Source: Oscillospiraceae bacterium
GTDB taxonomy: Bacteria; Bacillota; Clostridia; Oscillospirales; Oscillospiraceae
Assembly (NCBI GenBank): GCA_017622995.1
Contig: JAGAQA010000005.1
Coordinates: 1-64,000, forward strand
Length of the DNA stretch: 64,000 nucleotides
Direction: 5' to 3'
Part shown: in pieces, positions 35,067 to 44,362 of the stretch
Layout of the letters: every line of letters starts with the position of its first letter
Position numbering within the stretch: position 1 is the first letter of the stretch
Made by a program: the position numbers and the translations under genes
The notes under the pieces: model-generated
What the model was told of the DNA's origin: nothing
Seen by the model: the letters and a program-made list of their open reading frames with translations, nothing else
The model's database searches: none

Positions 35067-36938
35067 TCAGCGGGCAGCTGCCTCCATGACGATACGGCCG
35101 GAGCCATTCACAGTGGAGTAGTCCAGCTGCATGCCGGGGAACTTGTCAGCCAGAGGAGAATTGGTGGCATCAATCATGCCGTTTTCGAAAGCAGCGATGT
35201 AGGTGGCCAGAACCATGTAGTCCTCCATGACATAGTCCAGCACGTTCACAGCACCGTCGAACATATTGAAGCCGTCGCCAAGATCCCGCAGGGTGTAGTT
35301 GTAGCCAGCCAGATTATAGGTAGCTGTCAGGTCCAGAGGCTCATAAGCGCCTGTCTCCTTATTGTAGACCTGCACATCGTGGACCCGGTAGCCGCCGGTG
35401 GGACCGCCGATCCACACGCCCTTGTCGTCCATCTGGACAGAAGCGGGCCACTCGCTGTCGATTTTATAGGTGATACCGGAAACCTGCAGGAAGCCGCCGC
35501 ATTCCTCACCGGTACCGGCGCTGCGGGCACCCCATTCCAATGCATCCAGCAGCTGCTGACCGGTGATGGTCTGCAGGCAGGCGACATTGCCAAAGGTGTG
35601 GATAGACTTGGCAGTCAGGTAGCTCAGCTCACCGGTAACGGCCTTGTTGCGGACACCGCCGCCGTTCATGATGGCAGCATCAACGTCCAGACCCATGTTG
35701 TCGAACAGGTAGTACAGGGCATCAGCGCAGAAGTCACCGGTGTTGGTCTCCTGAGAGCGAACCAGACGGCTGCCGTCAGCGTCGTAGTTGTCGAAGACAA
35801 CAGCGGCAGAGCCGATACTCTGGCCCAGCTGGGTGCTGATCTCCTCAATCCAGGCGGTCTGAATCGCGGCAACCTCTGCATCAGAGCACCAGGTGGTACC
35901 CAGTTCGAAATTGGAGGCGAACGTATAGCCAACGACTTCCGTCTCTTCCTCGCCGTCCTCATTCAGGACAACTTCGCCATTTTCGTCCTTTACGGTTTCC
36001 AGAATTTCTTCGTAGCCAATCAGGTCGGTGGTGATTTCGCCAGTCTCGCCGTCGATGCGCATCATGCCGATGGCGTTGAAATATTCACCGGTCTGGGTCA
36101 GCAGGGTGCCGTTCACATCCTTGCCGACAACGGTGGAGTGGGAGTGCCCATCGATGAACGCGGTCACCCCGGAGACATTGGCGATCACTTCCTCAGAGGT
36201 CCAGGGCTGGGAGGCAGGATCGTCGCCTAGATGACCCAGTGCGATGACCATATTGGCACCCTCCGCATGGGCAGCGTCCACGGCGGCCTGTACATCCGCA
36301 TACAGGGCAGCACCGTCTTCGCCGCCGGAGATGCCATAAATATAATTGCCGGCTTCGTCCTGGAAGTAAGCGGGGGTAGACTTAGTGAAGGATTCGGGAG
36401 TGGTGATACCCACGAAAGCGATCTTCCGGCCGCCGATGTCAAACATCTGGTATGCAGGCAGGACGCTTTCACCCTTGACACCGTTCTCTTCATGGTAGAA
36501 GTTGCAGGAGACATAGGGGAATTCGGCCCATTCGATGGCGTTCATGCAGCCTTCCATGCCGTAGTCAAACTCGTGGTTACCCAGCGTGGCCAGGTCATAG
36601 CCTGCAGCGTTCATCAGCTTAACGATGGTCTCGCCCTTGTCCATGGAACCGTAAGCGGTGCCCTGGATTGCGTCGCCTGCGTCCACCAGCAGCACATTGC
36701 CGTACTGTTCTTCCAGCTCAGCCTTCAGACCGGCGATAACATCATAGCTCAGCGCTCCGTCGATGTAAGTATGGACATCGTTGGTGTAGAGGATGACAAC
36801 ATCCTCCGTTGCTGCAGCAGCTTCTGTTGCAGTCGTGGTTTCGGCAGGGACGGTGGTTTCTGCCTGCTGCGCCGCACCGCAGCCCATCAGGGAAACGCAC
36901 ATTGCCAGTGCCAGGATCAAAGATAGTAGTTTGCGCAT
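35067..36938 (-). CDS. 5'-nucleotidase / bifunctional metallophosphatase lipoprotein (UshA-like)
   Basis: The 623-residue exported protein starts with a lipoprotein signal ending LMGC (lipid-attached Cys20), then a Thr/Ala-rich linker. The metallophosphatase domain shows VVILYTNDVHTYID, LLVDAGDAIQG, LATLGNHEFDYG and a later IDGHSHSTV. The C-terminal 5'-nucleotidase domain (about 360-600) shows GDFCADALYY and MNGGGVRNKAVTGELSY. It probably dephosphorylates extracellular nucleotides so nucleosides can be taken up. It stands alone on the - strand; a TATAAT-like box lies at 36973-36968. Confidence 0.93.
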   Translation of the reverse strand: MRKLLSLILALAMCVSLMGCGAAQQAETTVPAETTTATEAAAATEDVVILYTNDVHTYIDGALSYDVIAGLKAELEEQYGNVLLVDAGDAIQGTAYGSMDKGETIVKLMNAAGYDLATLGNHEFDYGMEGCMNAIEWAEFPYVSCNFYHEENGVKGESVLPAYQMFDIGGRKIAFVGITTPESFTKSTPAYFQDEAGNYIYGISGGEDGAALYADVQAAVDAAHAEGANMVIALGHLGDDPASQPWTSEEVIANVSGVTAFIDGHSHSTVVGKDVNGTLLTQTGEYFNAIGMMRIDGETGEITTDLIGYEEILETVKDENGEVVLNEDGEEETEVVGYTFASNFELGTTWCSDAEVAAIQTAWIEEISTQLGQSIGSAAVVFDNYDADGSRLVRSQETNTGDFCADALYYLFDNMGLDVDAAIMNGGGVRNKAVTGELSYLTAKSIHTFGNVACLQTITGQQLLDALEWGARSAGTGEECGGFLQVSGITYKIDSEWPASVQMDDKGVWIGGPTGGYRVHDVQVYNKETGAYEPLDLTATYNLAGYNYTLRDLGDGFNMFDGAVNVLDYVMEDYMVLATYIAAFENGMIDATNSPLADKFPGMQLDYSTVNGSGRIVMEAAAR

Positions 36939-37123
36939 AATTTTTTCTCCTTTTCTGTGATATCCACATTATACCATGTTATGGGAAAAAGAAAAGACAA
37001 AACTTACCCGCAGGCAAAAGTAAACACCATCAGAGAACAAGGGAATACCTTAACCAAGGCAGATCCTCCGCGGGGGGACGGGAAGCGCGGCTTGCAGTGC
37101 AGCTGCAAAGAGGATCCTCGCAG

Positions 37124-40033
37124 TTAGTTTTCATCTGCGGGAAGACCGAGCAGCTCATTCAGCGCCCGTTCAAATTCACACAGCATACTTCTTGCACTTT
37201 CCTCGCGGTAGCGGCTGCCTTGATAGGTTGCAATCAACGTCAGCGGCATGTCCGGCGTGCTTTCAAAGATAATGATCTGGAACAAGCCAAGCATTCCGGT
37301 AAAGTGGTCCGTGTCGGCTTCAATTTGAAACCACTCCGGGATGCTTTCAGGCACATGGATGCCGTGTTCATAGACGATTTTCAGACACTCGTTTTTTGCG
37401 GGAGACATATCCCGCAGCGCATAAGAATGTTCCGCATATCGCAGGCCCCACGCATTCTGCCGCCGTGCCTCATCCAGAATGGCATCCGTTTCAGCAAATA
37501 TACCGAAGTCCATGGTGGCGGGAATGCCGCAGATGGTAATGCCGATCAGATGATTCTTCCACTGCTCATTCCTGCCGTTATAAATCCATTCGACAGCCAC
37601 TTTTTTCTGCTGGTTAAAACGGCTCAAAGCCAGCTGACCGGCCGTTACCAAGGCAGTACCCAGAGAAATTCTCCTGCCGGAAGCCGCTGTCTGGTAGGCT
37701 TCCGAGGTGTGACTGCTCATGATGACGATGCGTCTGTTGCTGTTTTCGCGTACATCAAAATCCGGCTGAGGGAATTTGGACCAGTCTCCATCATACAGCT
37801 TTCGCACAGATTCCAGTTCAGCAAGACCCTCCGGCGTTTCCATAAACCGGGCATACCGCTGCAGGAACAGGTAGTAGTGATCCTTCTGAAGTTCTCTGCC
37901 ATTGAGCGTCTCGAAAATCTGCTGGAAAGTGCGCATGGCCATGGTGCCGTCGGAAATGGCATGGTTGAAGTCCAGCATCAGATATACGTTCACTTCCGTT
38001 ACCACGATCTGTCCGCGCCATAGGATACTGTTCAGCATCCGGAATGGTTTGAAAAACGCATTTTTCACATCGGCATGGAACGCCTCCTCACTGGACGCAA
38101 CGATCTCGATTTCCGGGATCCGTTCCGGGCAATAGCGCTGAACCAGCTCGCTGGCCTCATTAAAGAGGAACACAGTACCGAATATGGCAAAGTGATGCGT
38201 TACTTTGTCCACCGCCTGTTTTAGCTTCTGGGCATCCAACTTTTCCCGTGGTGCACAGCACACAAAGGGCAGGTTGGTGACAACAAGCCGGGGTGAGTAG
38301 AGCTGATAATCCAGATAATAGGTCTGATACGGAATCAACGGCTGATCCATGGAAAGAGCCAACCGATTCAGCTCGTCCTCATCCTCGATCTCCTGAACGG
38401 CCATACCGGCTGCAATGGCGGCAGGCGTTCTGCCGGTGTAGATCAGCTTGGTTCCGATTCGCGGATCATCCATTTCCGCGATTACAGACATACATCCAAT
38501 GGAATCTCCGCCGATCTGGAAAAAATCATCATGGATGCCCACCCGTTCGATGCCAAGCACATGGGCCATGACGCTGCACAGGCGCGCTTCCATATCATTG
38601 GTGGGGGCAGCATAATCCGATGCAAATTCCGCAGCATCCGGCGCAGCCAATGCCAGCCGATTCAGCTTGCCGTTGGCATTCAGGGGCATGGCATCCAGCT
38701 TGATGAAATAGGCAGGCATCATGTAGTGCGGAAGCCGCTTCGAAATTGCCAGCCGGATTTCACTCTCCTGGATATCTCCTTTTGTTACGTAATAAGCACA
38801 GAGGTAACTGTGATTGTTTGCGTTGGTAAAGCCCTTGACGGCAGCATTTGCAATTTGTGGGATCTCTCGGATGACCGCCTCAATTTCACCGGGTTCCACG
38901 CGCTGACCGTTGATTTTTATCATCCAGTCCTTGCGGTTGACGTAGATGATATTTCCGTTTTCATCCCGCCGCCCCAGGTCGCCGGTCCGGATCATGGTTT
39001 CATGCCCGTCCTTTGCAAAATAGGGATTCGTTACCTTGACCTCTGCGGTCTTTTCCGGCATTCCGATGTATCCGGTCATGAGGTGTCCTGCGACACAAAT
39101 TTCGCCCTCGTCAGCCTCCTGGCCGTTTTCATCCAGCAGATAGACGGCGCACCCTTCCATCGCCCGTCCGATGGGCGTATTATGATAGGGTTTCTCAATG
39201 GGAAAAGCCGTAACAGCTGCGCAGGTTTCGGACATGCCGTAGAGATTATAAATTGAATAATCACACGAAGTCACATCGGATACCCGTTCAGAACCTGTCG
39301 TTACCAAGCGCAGGGAATTGCCAGCGGGTTTGAACAGCTTCAAAACGCTGGGAGGCATAAACAGCTGGGTGATGTGCATTTTGTCGATGAACGCCGCCAG
39401 GGCCAAAGGATTTCCAATCACTTCCCGGGGGATGACCGTCATGCTGGCACCTGCGCACAGGGGGTTTAGGAACACAATGCACCCTACGATGAACGTAAAG
39501 GGCGAAAGAATGCCCTCGGTATCCTCCGGAGCAGTTTTCAGCAGTGCCTGATAGCGCAAGATGGCACTGCCCAGGCTGGCCTGGTCGTGGGCAATGCCCT
39601 TGGGATTCCCAGTAGAACCGGAAGTGTAGATGACCACGGCAGGAAAATCTTCCGGAACCTGCTGATACTGCGCCCGGTGCGGATATGTAAGCATCTGCGC
39701 CATGAGGGAATCGTCTATGATCAGTTTCGCACCTGCGTTTCCGGCTGCATAGGCGATCCGTTCTTGCGGATAGGCGGCATCCATCAGTACCGCTCCATAG
39801 CCAAAGAGCAGGCAGGCTGTTTCTGCCACGATGTAGAGACTTGACCTGCTCAAAGCAATCGCGACGTAGTCTCCGGGCCGGATACCTTTGGCGTGAAGAT
39901 ATCCTGCCACTGCGGAAGCCTGATCGTATAAAGCAGAATATGTTATGATGCTCCCGTCATTGGGATCGATAATTGCCTTTCGGTTGGCGTGGGTTTGAAA
40001 GGCGCTGTAAAGCAAGCTCTGCACAGTTTTCAC
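37124..40033 (-). CDS. Nonribosomal peptide synthetase, A-T-C architecture
   Basis: The 969-residue protein starts with an adenylation domain (about 1-455): VIYTSGSTGNPKGIA, YNLYGMSETCAA, RTGDLGRRDENGNI and PLNANGKLNR. A carrier domain (about 475-545) has DDFFQIGGDSIGCMSV, whose Ser takes phosphopantetheine. A condensation-type domain follows (about 565-965) with DFNHAISDGTMAM in place of HHxxxDG; the first His is Asn but the catalytic His and the DG are kept. No thioesterase or reductase is present. It probably activates one residue and condenses or transfers it. The partner is likely the NRPS at 60034. Confidence 0.92.
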   Translation of the reverse strand: MKTVQSLLYSAFQTHANRKAIIDPNDGSIITYSALYDQASAVAGYLHAKGIRPGDYVAIALSRSSLYIVAETACLLFGYGAVLMDAAYPQERIAYAAGNAGAKLIIDDSLMAQMLTYPHRAQYQQVPEDFPAVVIYTSGSTGNPKGIAHDQASLGSAILRYQALLKTAPEDTEGILSPFTFIVGCIVFLNPLCAGASMTVIPREVIGNPLALAAFIDKMHITQLFMPPSVLKLFKPAGNSLRLVTTGSERVSDVTSCDYSIYNLYGMSETCAAVTAFPIEKPYHNTPIGRAMEGCAVYLLDENGQEADEGEICVAGHLMTGYIGMPEKTAEVKVTNPYFAKDGHETMIRTGDLGRRDENGNIIYVNRKDWMIKINGQRVEPGEIEAVIREIPQIANAAVKGFTNANNHSYLCAYYVTKGDIQESEIRLAISKRLPHYMMPAYFIKLDAMPLNANGKLNRLALAAPDAAEFASDYAAPTNDMEARLCSVMAHVLGIERVGIHDDFFQIGGDSIGCMSVIAEMDDPRIGTKLIYTGRTPAAIAAGMAVQEIEDEDELNRLALSMDQPLIPYQTYYLDYQLYSPRLVVTNLPFVCCAPREKLDAQKLKQAVDKVTHHFAIFGTVFLFNEASELVQRYCPERIPEIEIVASSEEAFHADVKNAFFKPFRMLNSILWRGQIVVTEVNVYLMLDFNHAISDGTMAMRTFQQIFETLNGRELQKDHYYLFLQRYARFMETPEGLAELESVRKLYDGDWSKFPQPDFDVRENSNRRIVIMSSHTSEAYQTAASGRRISLGTALVTAGQLALSRFNQQKKVAVEWIYNGRNEQWKNHLIGITICGIPATMDFGIFAETDAILDEARRQNAWGLRYAEHSYALRDMSPAKNECLKIVYEHGIHVPESIPEWFQIEADTDHFTGMLGLFQIIIFESTPDMPLTLIATYQGSRYREESARSMLCEFERALNELLGLPADEN

Positions 40034-40098
40034 AAATAATCATCCCCTTCTGCGAATCCTATCCCAGGCTGGTCTCCAAGTTATGCTGTCAGCCTTGG

Positions 40099-41001
40099 TC
40101 AGACCATGACCGCATTGCCATTGAGCACCAGCTCGATCTGAGAACATTGTATTTGTAAGGTACTTCTTTTTTTCAAAACCGAGATGCAGTACGACAGCGT
40201 TTCTTTGACGACCCGGACGCAGTCTATAACACCCTGGGCAATTTCATCGCTCTCGGTATCTGCATAAACTCGGATTGCCTGCTCTGCAAAAACGATGGGA
40301 CGGATCGCATCATGTCTTGAAAACTCGAACACGTCCTTCTCTGACAGTCCCTCCATGCTTTCCGTCTGATACAGAAGGTCAGGGTTTCGGTCATAGGCGA
40401 TATCAAGCTCGTCCGCGAGACGAATCACCGCTGCAAGGGCAGCAAGGTTGGCTTTGCTGCCATCCCCAAGATCATAGTCTGTCGGATAAAGCGTTTCATC
40501 CAGAAGATCCGTCTTTCTGTGTCCGCGTCCAACCTCCGCAATCGCGTTCGCATAGCGTTCGTTTGGGATCTCAAGAAGCTGCCAGTATTTCCTGACAAAT
40601 GCAGCGGAAAAATCATGGTGGAATTTTCGGATCAGCGTAGGCACGGACATTTCCGGGTGCGCACGCACATAGGTTCGTAGCCCCGCAGCGTCGATGAATG
40701 CTTCCATATCCCAGGCCGATACACCCATGCCGACATCATGGAGCGCAGCCGCCATCAGGTAAATGTATATCTCACTGGCACTCAGTTTGTTGATATCCTC
40801 ACGAAGCAGCTGGTTTGTCAGGTTCGTCACACTCAGCGTGTGCAGAAGGGTATGATCGGTAAACGTCGGAAAGGTGGTAAGAAACTGATTCAGGGTCAGC
40901 TCAAAAAGGGACATACAGCAGGTATACCGGTATGCGAGATTACTGTTCAATTCTTTCAGTCTTCGCTCAAGCATAAAATTAAAATCCGGCATAGAATCCA
41001 T
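40099..41001 (-). CDS. HD-domain phosphohydrolase-like protein
   Basis: The 300-residue protein has HD-superfamily motifs: a first His in FTDHTLLHTLSVTNLTNQLL, the AAALHDVGMG metal pair, then a third His in EVGRGHRKTD and IRLADELDIAYDR. It resembles HD proteins linked to nucleotide or second-messenger turnover, but no second domain is present. Start is ATG 41001 after GGGGGGTG. It runs ahead of the A-T-C NRPS (65-base gap), under a near-perfect promoter divergent from the tetR gene. Confidence 0.78.
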   Translation of the reverse strand: MDSMPDFNFMLERRLKELNSNLAYRYTCCMSLFELTLNQFLTTFPTFTDHTLLHTLSVTNLTNQLLREDINKLSASEIYIYLMAAALHDVGMGVSAWDMEAFIDAAGLRTYVRAHPEMSVPTLIRKFHHDFSAAFVRKYWQLLEIPNERYANAIAEVGRGHRKTDLLDETLYPTDYDLGDGSKANLAALAAVIRLADELDIAYDRNPDLLYQTESMEGLSEKDVFEFSRHDAIRPIVFAEQAIRVYADTESDEIAQGVIDCVRVVKETLSYCISVLKKRSTLQIQCSQIELVLNGNAVMV

Positions 41002-41063
41002 AACACCCCCCATAAAATCAAAACACAAAAGCTACGTCTGCACTTCAAACTGGTTACAAATCT

Positions 41064-41092
41064 ATTATATTCCTGGGTGTGAACAATGTCAA
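41064..41092 (-). promoter_or_regulatory. Consensus promoter for the HD gene and A-T-C NRPS
   Basis: On the - strand TTGACA (41092-41087) and TATAAT (41069-41064), both exact consensus, are 17 bases apart. Such a strong promoter next to a repressor gene suggests repressible expression. Confidence 0.85.
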
Positions 41093-41168
41093 TGTGCTTG
41101 CCATGGCGCAGGGGCGGCTGTCATGGGCTTGATGATGGATTCGGAGCCTTCTGTATGAAAGCTTTATA

Positions 41169-41197
41169 TTGACATAAAATAGGACGTGCGCTAAAAT
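41169..41197 (+). promoter_or_regulatory. Promoter of the tetR-led operon, with direct repeats
   Basis: TTGACA (41169-41174) and TAAAAT (41192-41197) are 17 bases apart. The 9-mer AAAATAGGA occurs twice, at 41177-41185 and 41193-41201, overlapping the spacer and the -10 box. The repeats could be a regulator site. Confidence 0.8.
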
Positions 41198-41228
41198 AGG
41201 ATACGACAAAAGAAGAAGGAGGGACCCC

Positions 41229-41924
41229 ATGGCACGAAGACGCGTGAACACAACGAAGCTTGAGATCATACAGACAGCCACCAGAATGTTTTTGGAAAAC
41301 GGCTATTCGGCCACCTCGATAAAGGCCATTGCCAATGCGCTGGATATGAGCACAGGCCATCTGACGTTTTATTTCCCCGCAAAGGAGCATCTGCTTGCGG
41401 AGCTGGTGGATATGCTCTGCAGCTTCCAGTGGGCGCTGATGAAGCAGTACGTGCAGGAAGGAGAAAGCCTGCTGATGGCGATTTGTCTGGAACTCACTTC
41501 CATGGCAGCGATCTGCGAGGAAAATGAGATCGCAAAGGATTTTTTTATTTCTGCCTACACCCATTCCCTCACACTGGAGATCATCCGAAAGAACGATGCC
41601 CAGCGGGCAAAACTTGTCTTTGCGGAATACTGTCCGGACTGGAGTGACAGACAGTTTGCAGAAGTGGAGACCCTGGTTTCCGGTGTTGAGTATGCCACGC
41701 TGATGACCACGGGGGATTCTGCTCCCATCGATATGCGGATCTCCGGGGCACTGAATAATATCATGATGCTCTATCAGGTGCCAGAGGAAATGCGCAGACA
41801 GAAAATACAAAGAGCGCTTTCGATGGACTACAGAGCAATTGGCCGTACCGTTTTACAGGAATTCATGGCCTATATTGAGGAAACCAATGAGCAGGCTTTT
41901 GAAGAGCTGCTCAGAAGAAAATAG
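41229..41924 (+). CDS. TetR-family transcriptional regulator
   Basis: The 231-residue protein has an N-terminal TetR helix-turn-helix (about 10-56): IIQTATRMFLENGYSATSIKAIA and MSTGHLTFYFPAKEHLLAEL. The rest would be an all-helical ligand and dimer domain of no recognised subtype. It is the first gene of the rightward array and divergent from the HD-NRPS unit, so it probably controls one or both promoters. GAAGAAGGAGG lies upstream of ATG. The next gene begins 24 bases after its stop. Confidence 0.9.
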   Translation: MARRRVNTTKLEIIQTATRMFLENGYSATSIKAIANALDMSTGHLTFYFPAKEHLLAELVDMLCSFQWALMKQYVQEGESLLMAICLELTSMAAICEENEIAKDFFISAYTHSLTLEIIRKNDAQRAKLVFAEYCPDWSDRQFAEVETLVSGVEYATLMTTGDSAPIDMRISGALNNIMMLYQVPEEMRRQKIQRALSMDYRAIGRTVLQEFMAYIEETNEQAFEELLRRK

Positions 41925-41948
41925 TAAGAACAAGGGGAGATCGGTGTG

Positions 41949-44015
41949 ATGAGAAAAAAGATAATTGCCTGGATTCTGGCCGTGCTGATGACCGTTTCCA
42001 TGACTGCCTGCGGACAGAGGACTTCCGCACCCATCGGTGAAACGGAAGATGCAGTAGATCTGACCACAGAACTGGAACTGAATGCAGAAGAGAAGGACGC
42101 TACGGAATATACTGTTCAGGTCAACTCCGCTGTCTATTCCCTTCTGGATTTTGCCGATACCAGCGAATATGAAAATGCGACCCGGGGTCTGATCGATGCT
42201 CCGGAGGTGCTGGAACTGACTGACGCGGAGGGCAATGTGGTCTGGAGCCAGGAAGCCTACAGTTTTCTGGAGGACTATGAAAAAGCACCGGATACCGTAA
42301 ATCCCAGTCTGTGGGAAAACACCAGAAACAATCATGCCTACGGCCTGTTTGAGGTCTGCGAGGGCATCTATCAGGTTCGTGGCTACGATATGTCCAACCT
42401 GACCGTGGTAAAGGGCGATACCGGCTGGATTTTGTTTGATCCCCTGATGAGTGTGGAATGTTCTCAGGCAGCGATGCAGCTGATCGAAAAGAATCTGGGA
42501 AGCTATCCTGTTAAGGCGGTTATCATTTCCCATCCCCATGCGGACCACTTTGGCGGCATTCTGGGGGTGATGACAGCGGAGGATGCAGCTGACAGCAGCC
42601 TTTCCATTCAGGAGCAGCTTGCAAGCGGTAAGATCCCTGTCATTGTTCCGGAGGGCTTTGCTGAGCACGCCATTGCGGAGAACGTATACGCCGGTAAGGC
42701 TATGACCCGCCGCGCTAACTATCAGTACGGCGTTCTGCTGGAGCCGGGTGTGACAGGTACACTGGCCCAGGGCATCGGCATGGGACAGTCCACCGGTACG
42801 GTTTCCTTTCTGATGCCTACCTATGAGATCACTGCCACCGGCGAAAGACTGACCATCGACGGTGTGGAGATGGAATTCCAGATGACGCCCGGTACCGAAG
42901 CACCTGCGGAAATGAACACCTGGTTCCCCCAGTTTTCTGCCCTTTGGCTGGCAGAAAACTGCACCGGCACGCTGCACAACCTCTACACCCTCCGCGGCGC
43001 ACAGGTCCGGGATGGTGCGGCATGGGCAGGTTACATCACCGAGGCAATTACCCGCTACGGTGAGGAAGCGGAAGTGGTATTCCAGTCCCACAACTGGCCC
43101 CACTGGGGCAACGGGACCGTCACTGAGTATATGACCAACACGGCAGCGATCTATAAGTTTATCAATGACCAGACCCTGACCTACATCAATCAGGGTTATA
43201 CCTCCAACGAGATATCCAACATGATTGAGTTGCCGGAGCCGTTGGAAAAGGTATGGTACACCCGCCAGTATTACGGAACCCTGTCCCACAATTCCAAGGC
43301 GGTGTATCAGAAGTACATGGGCTGGTATGATGCCAATCCCGTAAACCTCAATCCGCTTACCCCCAGTGAAAGCGCAAAGAAGTGGGTGGAATACCTTGGT
43401 GATGTGGACGAGGTGCTGCGTATGGCGAAGGCAGACTTTGATGCAGGGGAATACCAGTGGGTGGCGGAAGTGACCAACACCATTGTCTATGCGGATCCCA
43501 CCAATGAGGCCGCCCGTCTGCTGTGCGCCGACGCATTGGAACAGCTGGGATACCAGTCAGAATCCGGCCCCTGGCGCAACGCCTATCTGACGGCTGCGCT
43601 GGAACTGCGCCACGGCAATCAGGCGATGAATGCGACGCAGACCAAGGGTGGTATCAGCGTTCTCATGCAGATGACTCCCACGATGTTCTTTGACTACATG
43701 GCAATTATGATGGATAAGTATGCTCTGGAAGAGTATGACTTTATGATCAATGTGACCTTGCCGGATGTGGGCCAGCAGCATGTGCTGCATATCAAAAACG
43801 GTGTTTTGCTGGTATATGAGAATACCCGCCGGGAGGATGCGGATGTGTCCCTGACCTGCCCGAAGAACGCCCTGTTCTACATTCTGCAGAACAATACCGA
43901 GGGCCTGTCGGCACTGCCCATGGAGGGAAATGCGGATCTGATTTTCCTGCTGGCAGAAAATATGAACCAGTTTGCGCTGGCAGGCATCAATCCCTTCAAT
44001 ATTGTGGAACCGTAA
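41949..44015 (+). CDS. Metallo-beta-lactamase-fold alkyl-sulfatase-like lipoprotein
   Basis: The N-terminus RKKIIAWILAVLMTVSMTAC is a lipoprotein signal. The zinc motif IISHPHADHFGGILG lies near residue 195, and PHWGNGTV and the Cys-free C-terminal region (about 575-688, with GVLLVYENTRREDADVSLTC) resemble the dimer and SCP2-like domains of SdsA1/BDS1 alkyl sulfatases. The full-length layout matches that family. The substrate here, a sulfate ester or another hydrophobic molecule, is not known. GTG 41946 also precedes; ATG 41949 after AGGGGAG is preferred. Confidence 0.83.
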   Translation: MRKKIIAWILAVLMTVSMTACGQRTSAPIGETEDAVDLTTELELNAEEKDATEYTVQVNSAVYSLLDFADTSEYENATRGLIDAPEVLELTDAEGNVVWSQEAYSFLEDYEKAPDTVNPSLWENTRNNHAYGLFEVCEGIYQVRGYDMSNLTVVKGDTGWILFDPLMSVECSQAAMQLIEKNLGSYPVKAVIISHPHADHFGGILGVMTAEDAADSSLSIQEQLASGKIPVIVPEGFAEHAIAENVYAGKAMTRRANYQYGVLLEPGVTGTLAQGIGMGQSTGTVSFLMPTYEITATGERLTIDGVEMEFQMTPGTEAPAEMNTWFPQFSALWLAENCTGTLHNLYTLRGAQVRDGAAWAGYITEAITRYGEEAEVVFQSHNWPHWGNGTVTEYMTNTAAIYKFINDQTLTYINQGYTSNEISNMIELPEPLEKVWYTRQYYGTLSHNSKAVYQKYMGWYDANPVNLNPLTPSESAKKWVEYLGDVDEVLRMAKADFDAGEYQWVAEVTNTIVYADPTNEAARLLCADALEQLGYQSESGPWRNAYLTAALELRHGNQAMNATQTKGGISVLMQMTPTMFFDYMAIMMDKYALEEYDFMINVTLPDVGQQHVLHIKNGVLLVYENTRREDADVSLTCPKNALFYILQNNTEGLSALPMEGNADLIFLLAENMNQFALAGINPFNIVEP

Positions 44016-44043
44016 CGATTTGAATTGAAAAGGAGTAAGGATT

Positions 44044-44340
44044 ATGACGATCGAAAAAATGCTTGAAGAAAAGAAACTGACCATCGCGCTGGCTGGCCGC
44101 CTGGATACTACCACCGCTCCCAAGCTGGAGACGGAGCTGAAGCAGAACATTTCTGGAGTAGAGGAACTGGCGCTGGATCTGGCCGCACTGGAATATCTGT
44201 CCTCCGCAGGCCTGCGTGTGCTGCTGTCTGCACAGAAAGTGATGAACCGCCAGGGGCACATGGTGGTCAGAAATGTAAACGAAACCGTTATGGAGATTTT
44301 TGAAGTTACAGGATTCGTAGATGTACTGACCATCGAATAA
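44044..44340 (+). CDS. STAS-domain anti-sigma factor antagonist
   Basis: The 98-residue protein is a single STAS domain like SpoIIAA and RsbV. LAGRLDTTTAPKLETEL and ALDLAALEYLSSAGLRVLL match the family, including the Ser before AGLR that the partner kinase phosphorylates. AAGGAG lies before ATG. With the phosphatase and HATPase genes that follow, it forms a full partner-switching set. No SigB/SigF-type sigma is next to it. Confidence 0.93.
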   Translation: MTIEKMLEEKKLTIALAGRLDTTTAPKLETELKQNISGVEELALDLAALEYLSSAGLRVLLSAQKVMNRQGHMVVRNVNETVMEIFEVTGFVDVLTIE

Positions 44341-44362
44341 CATTTGGGAAAGGGGTGTTCTT

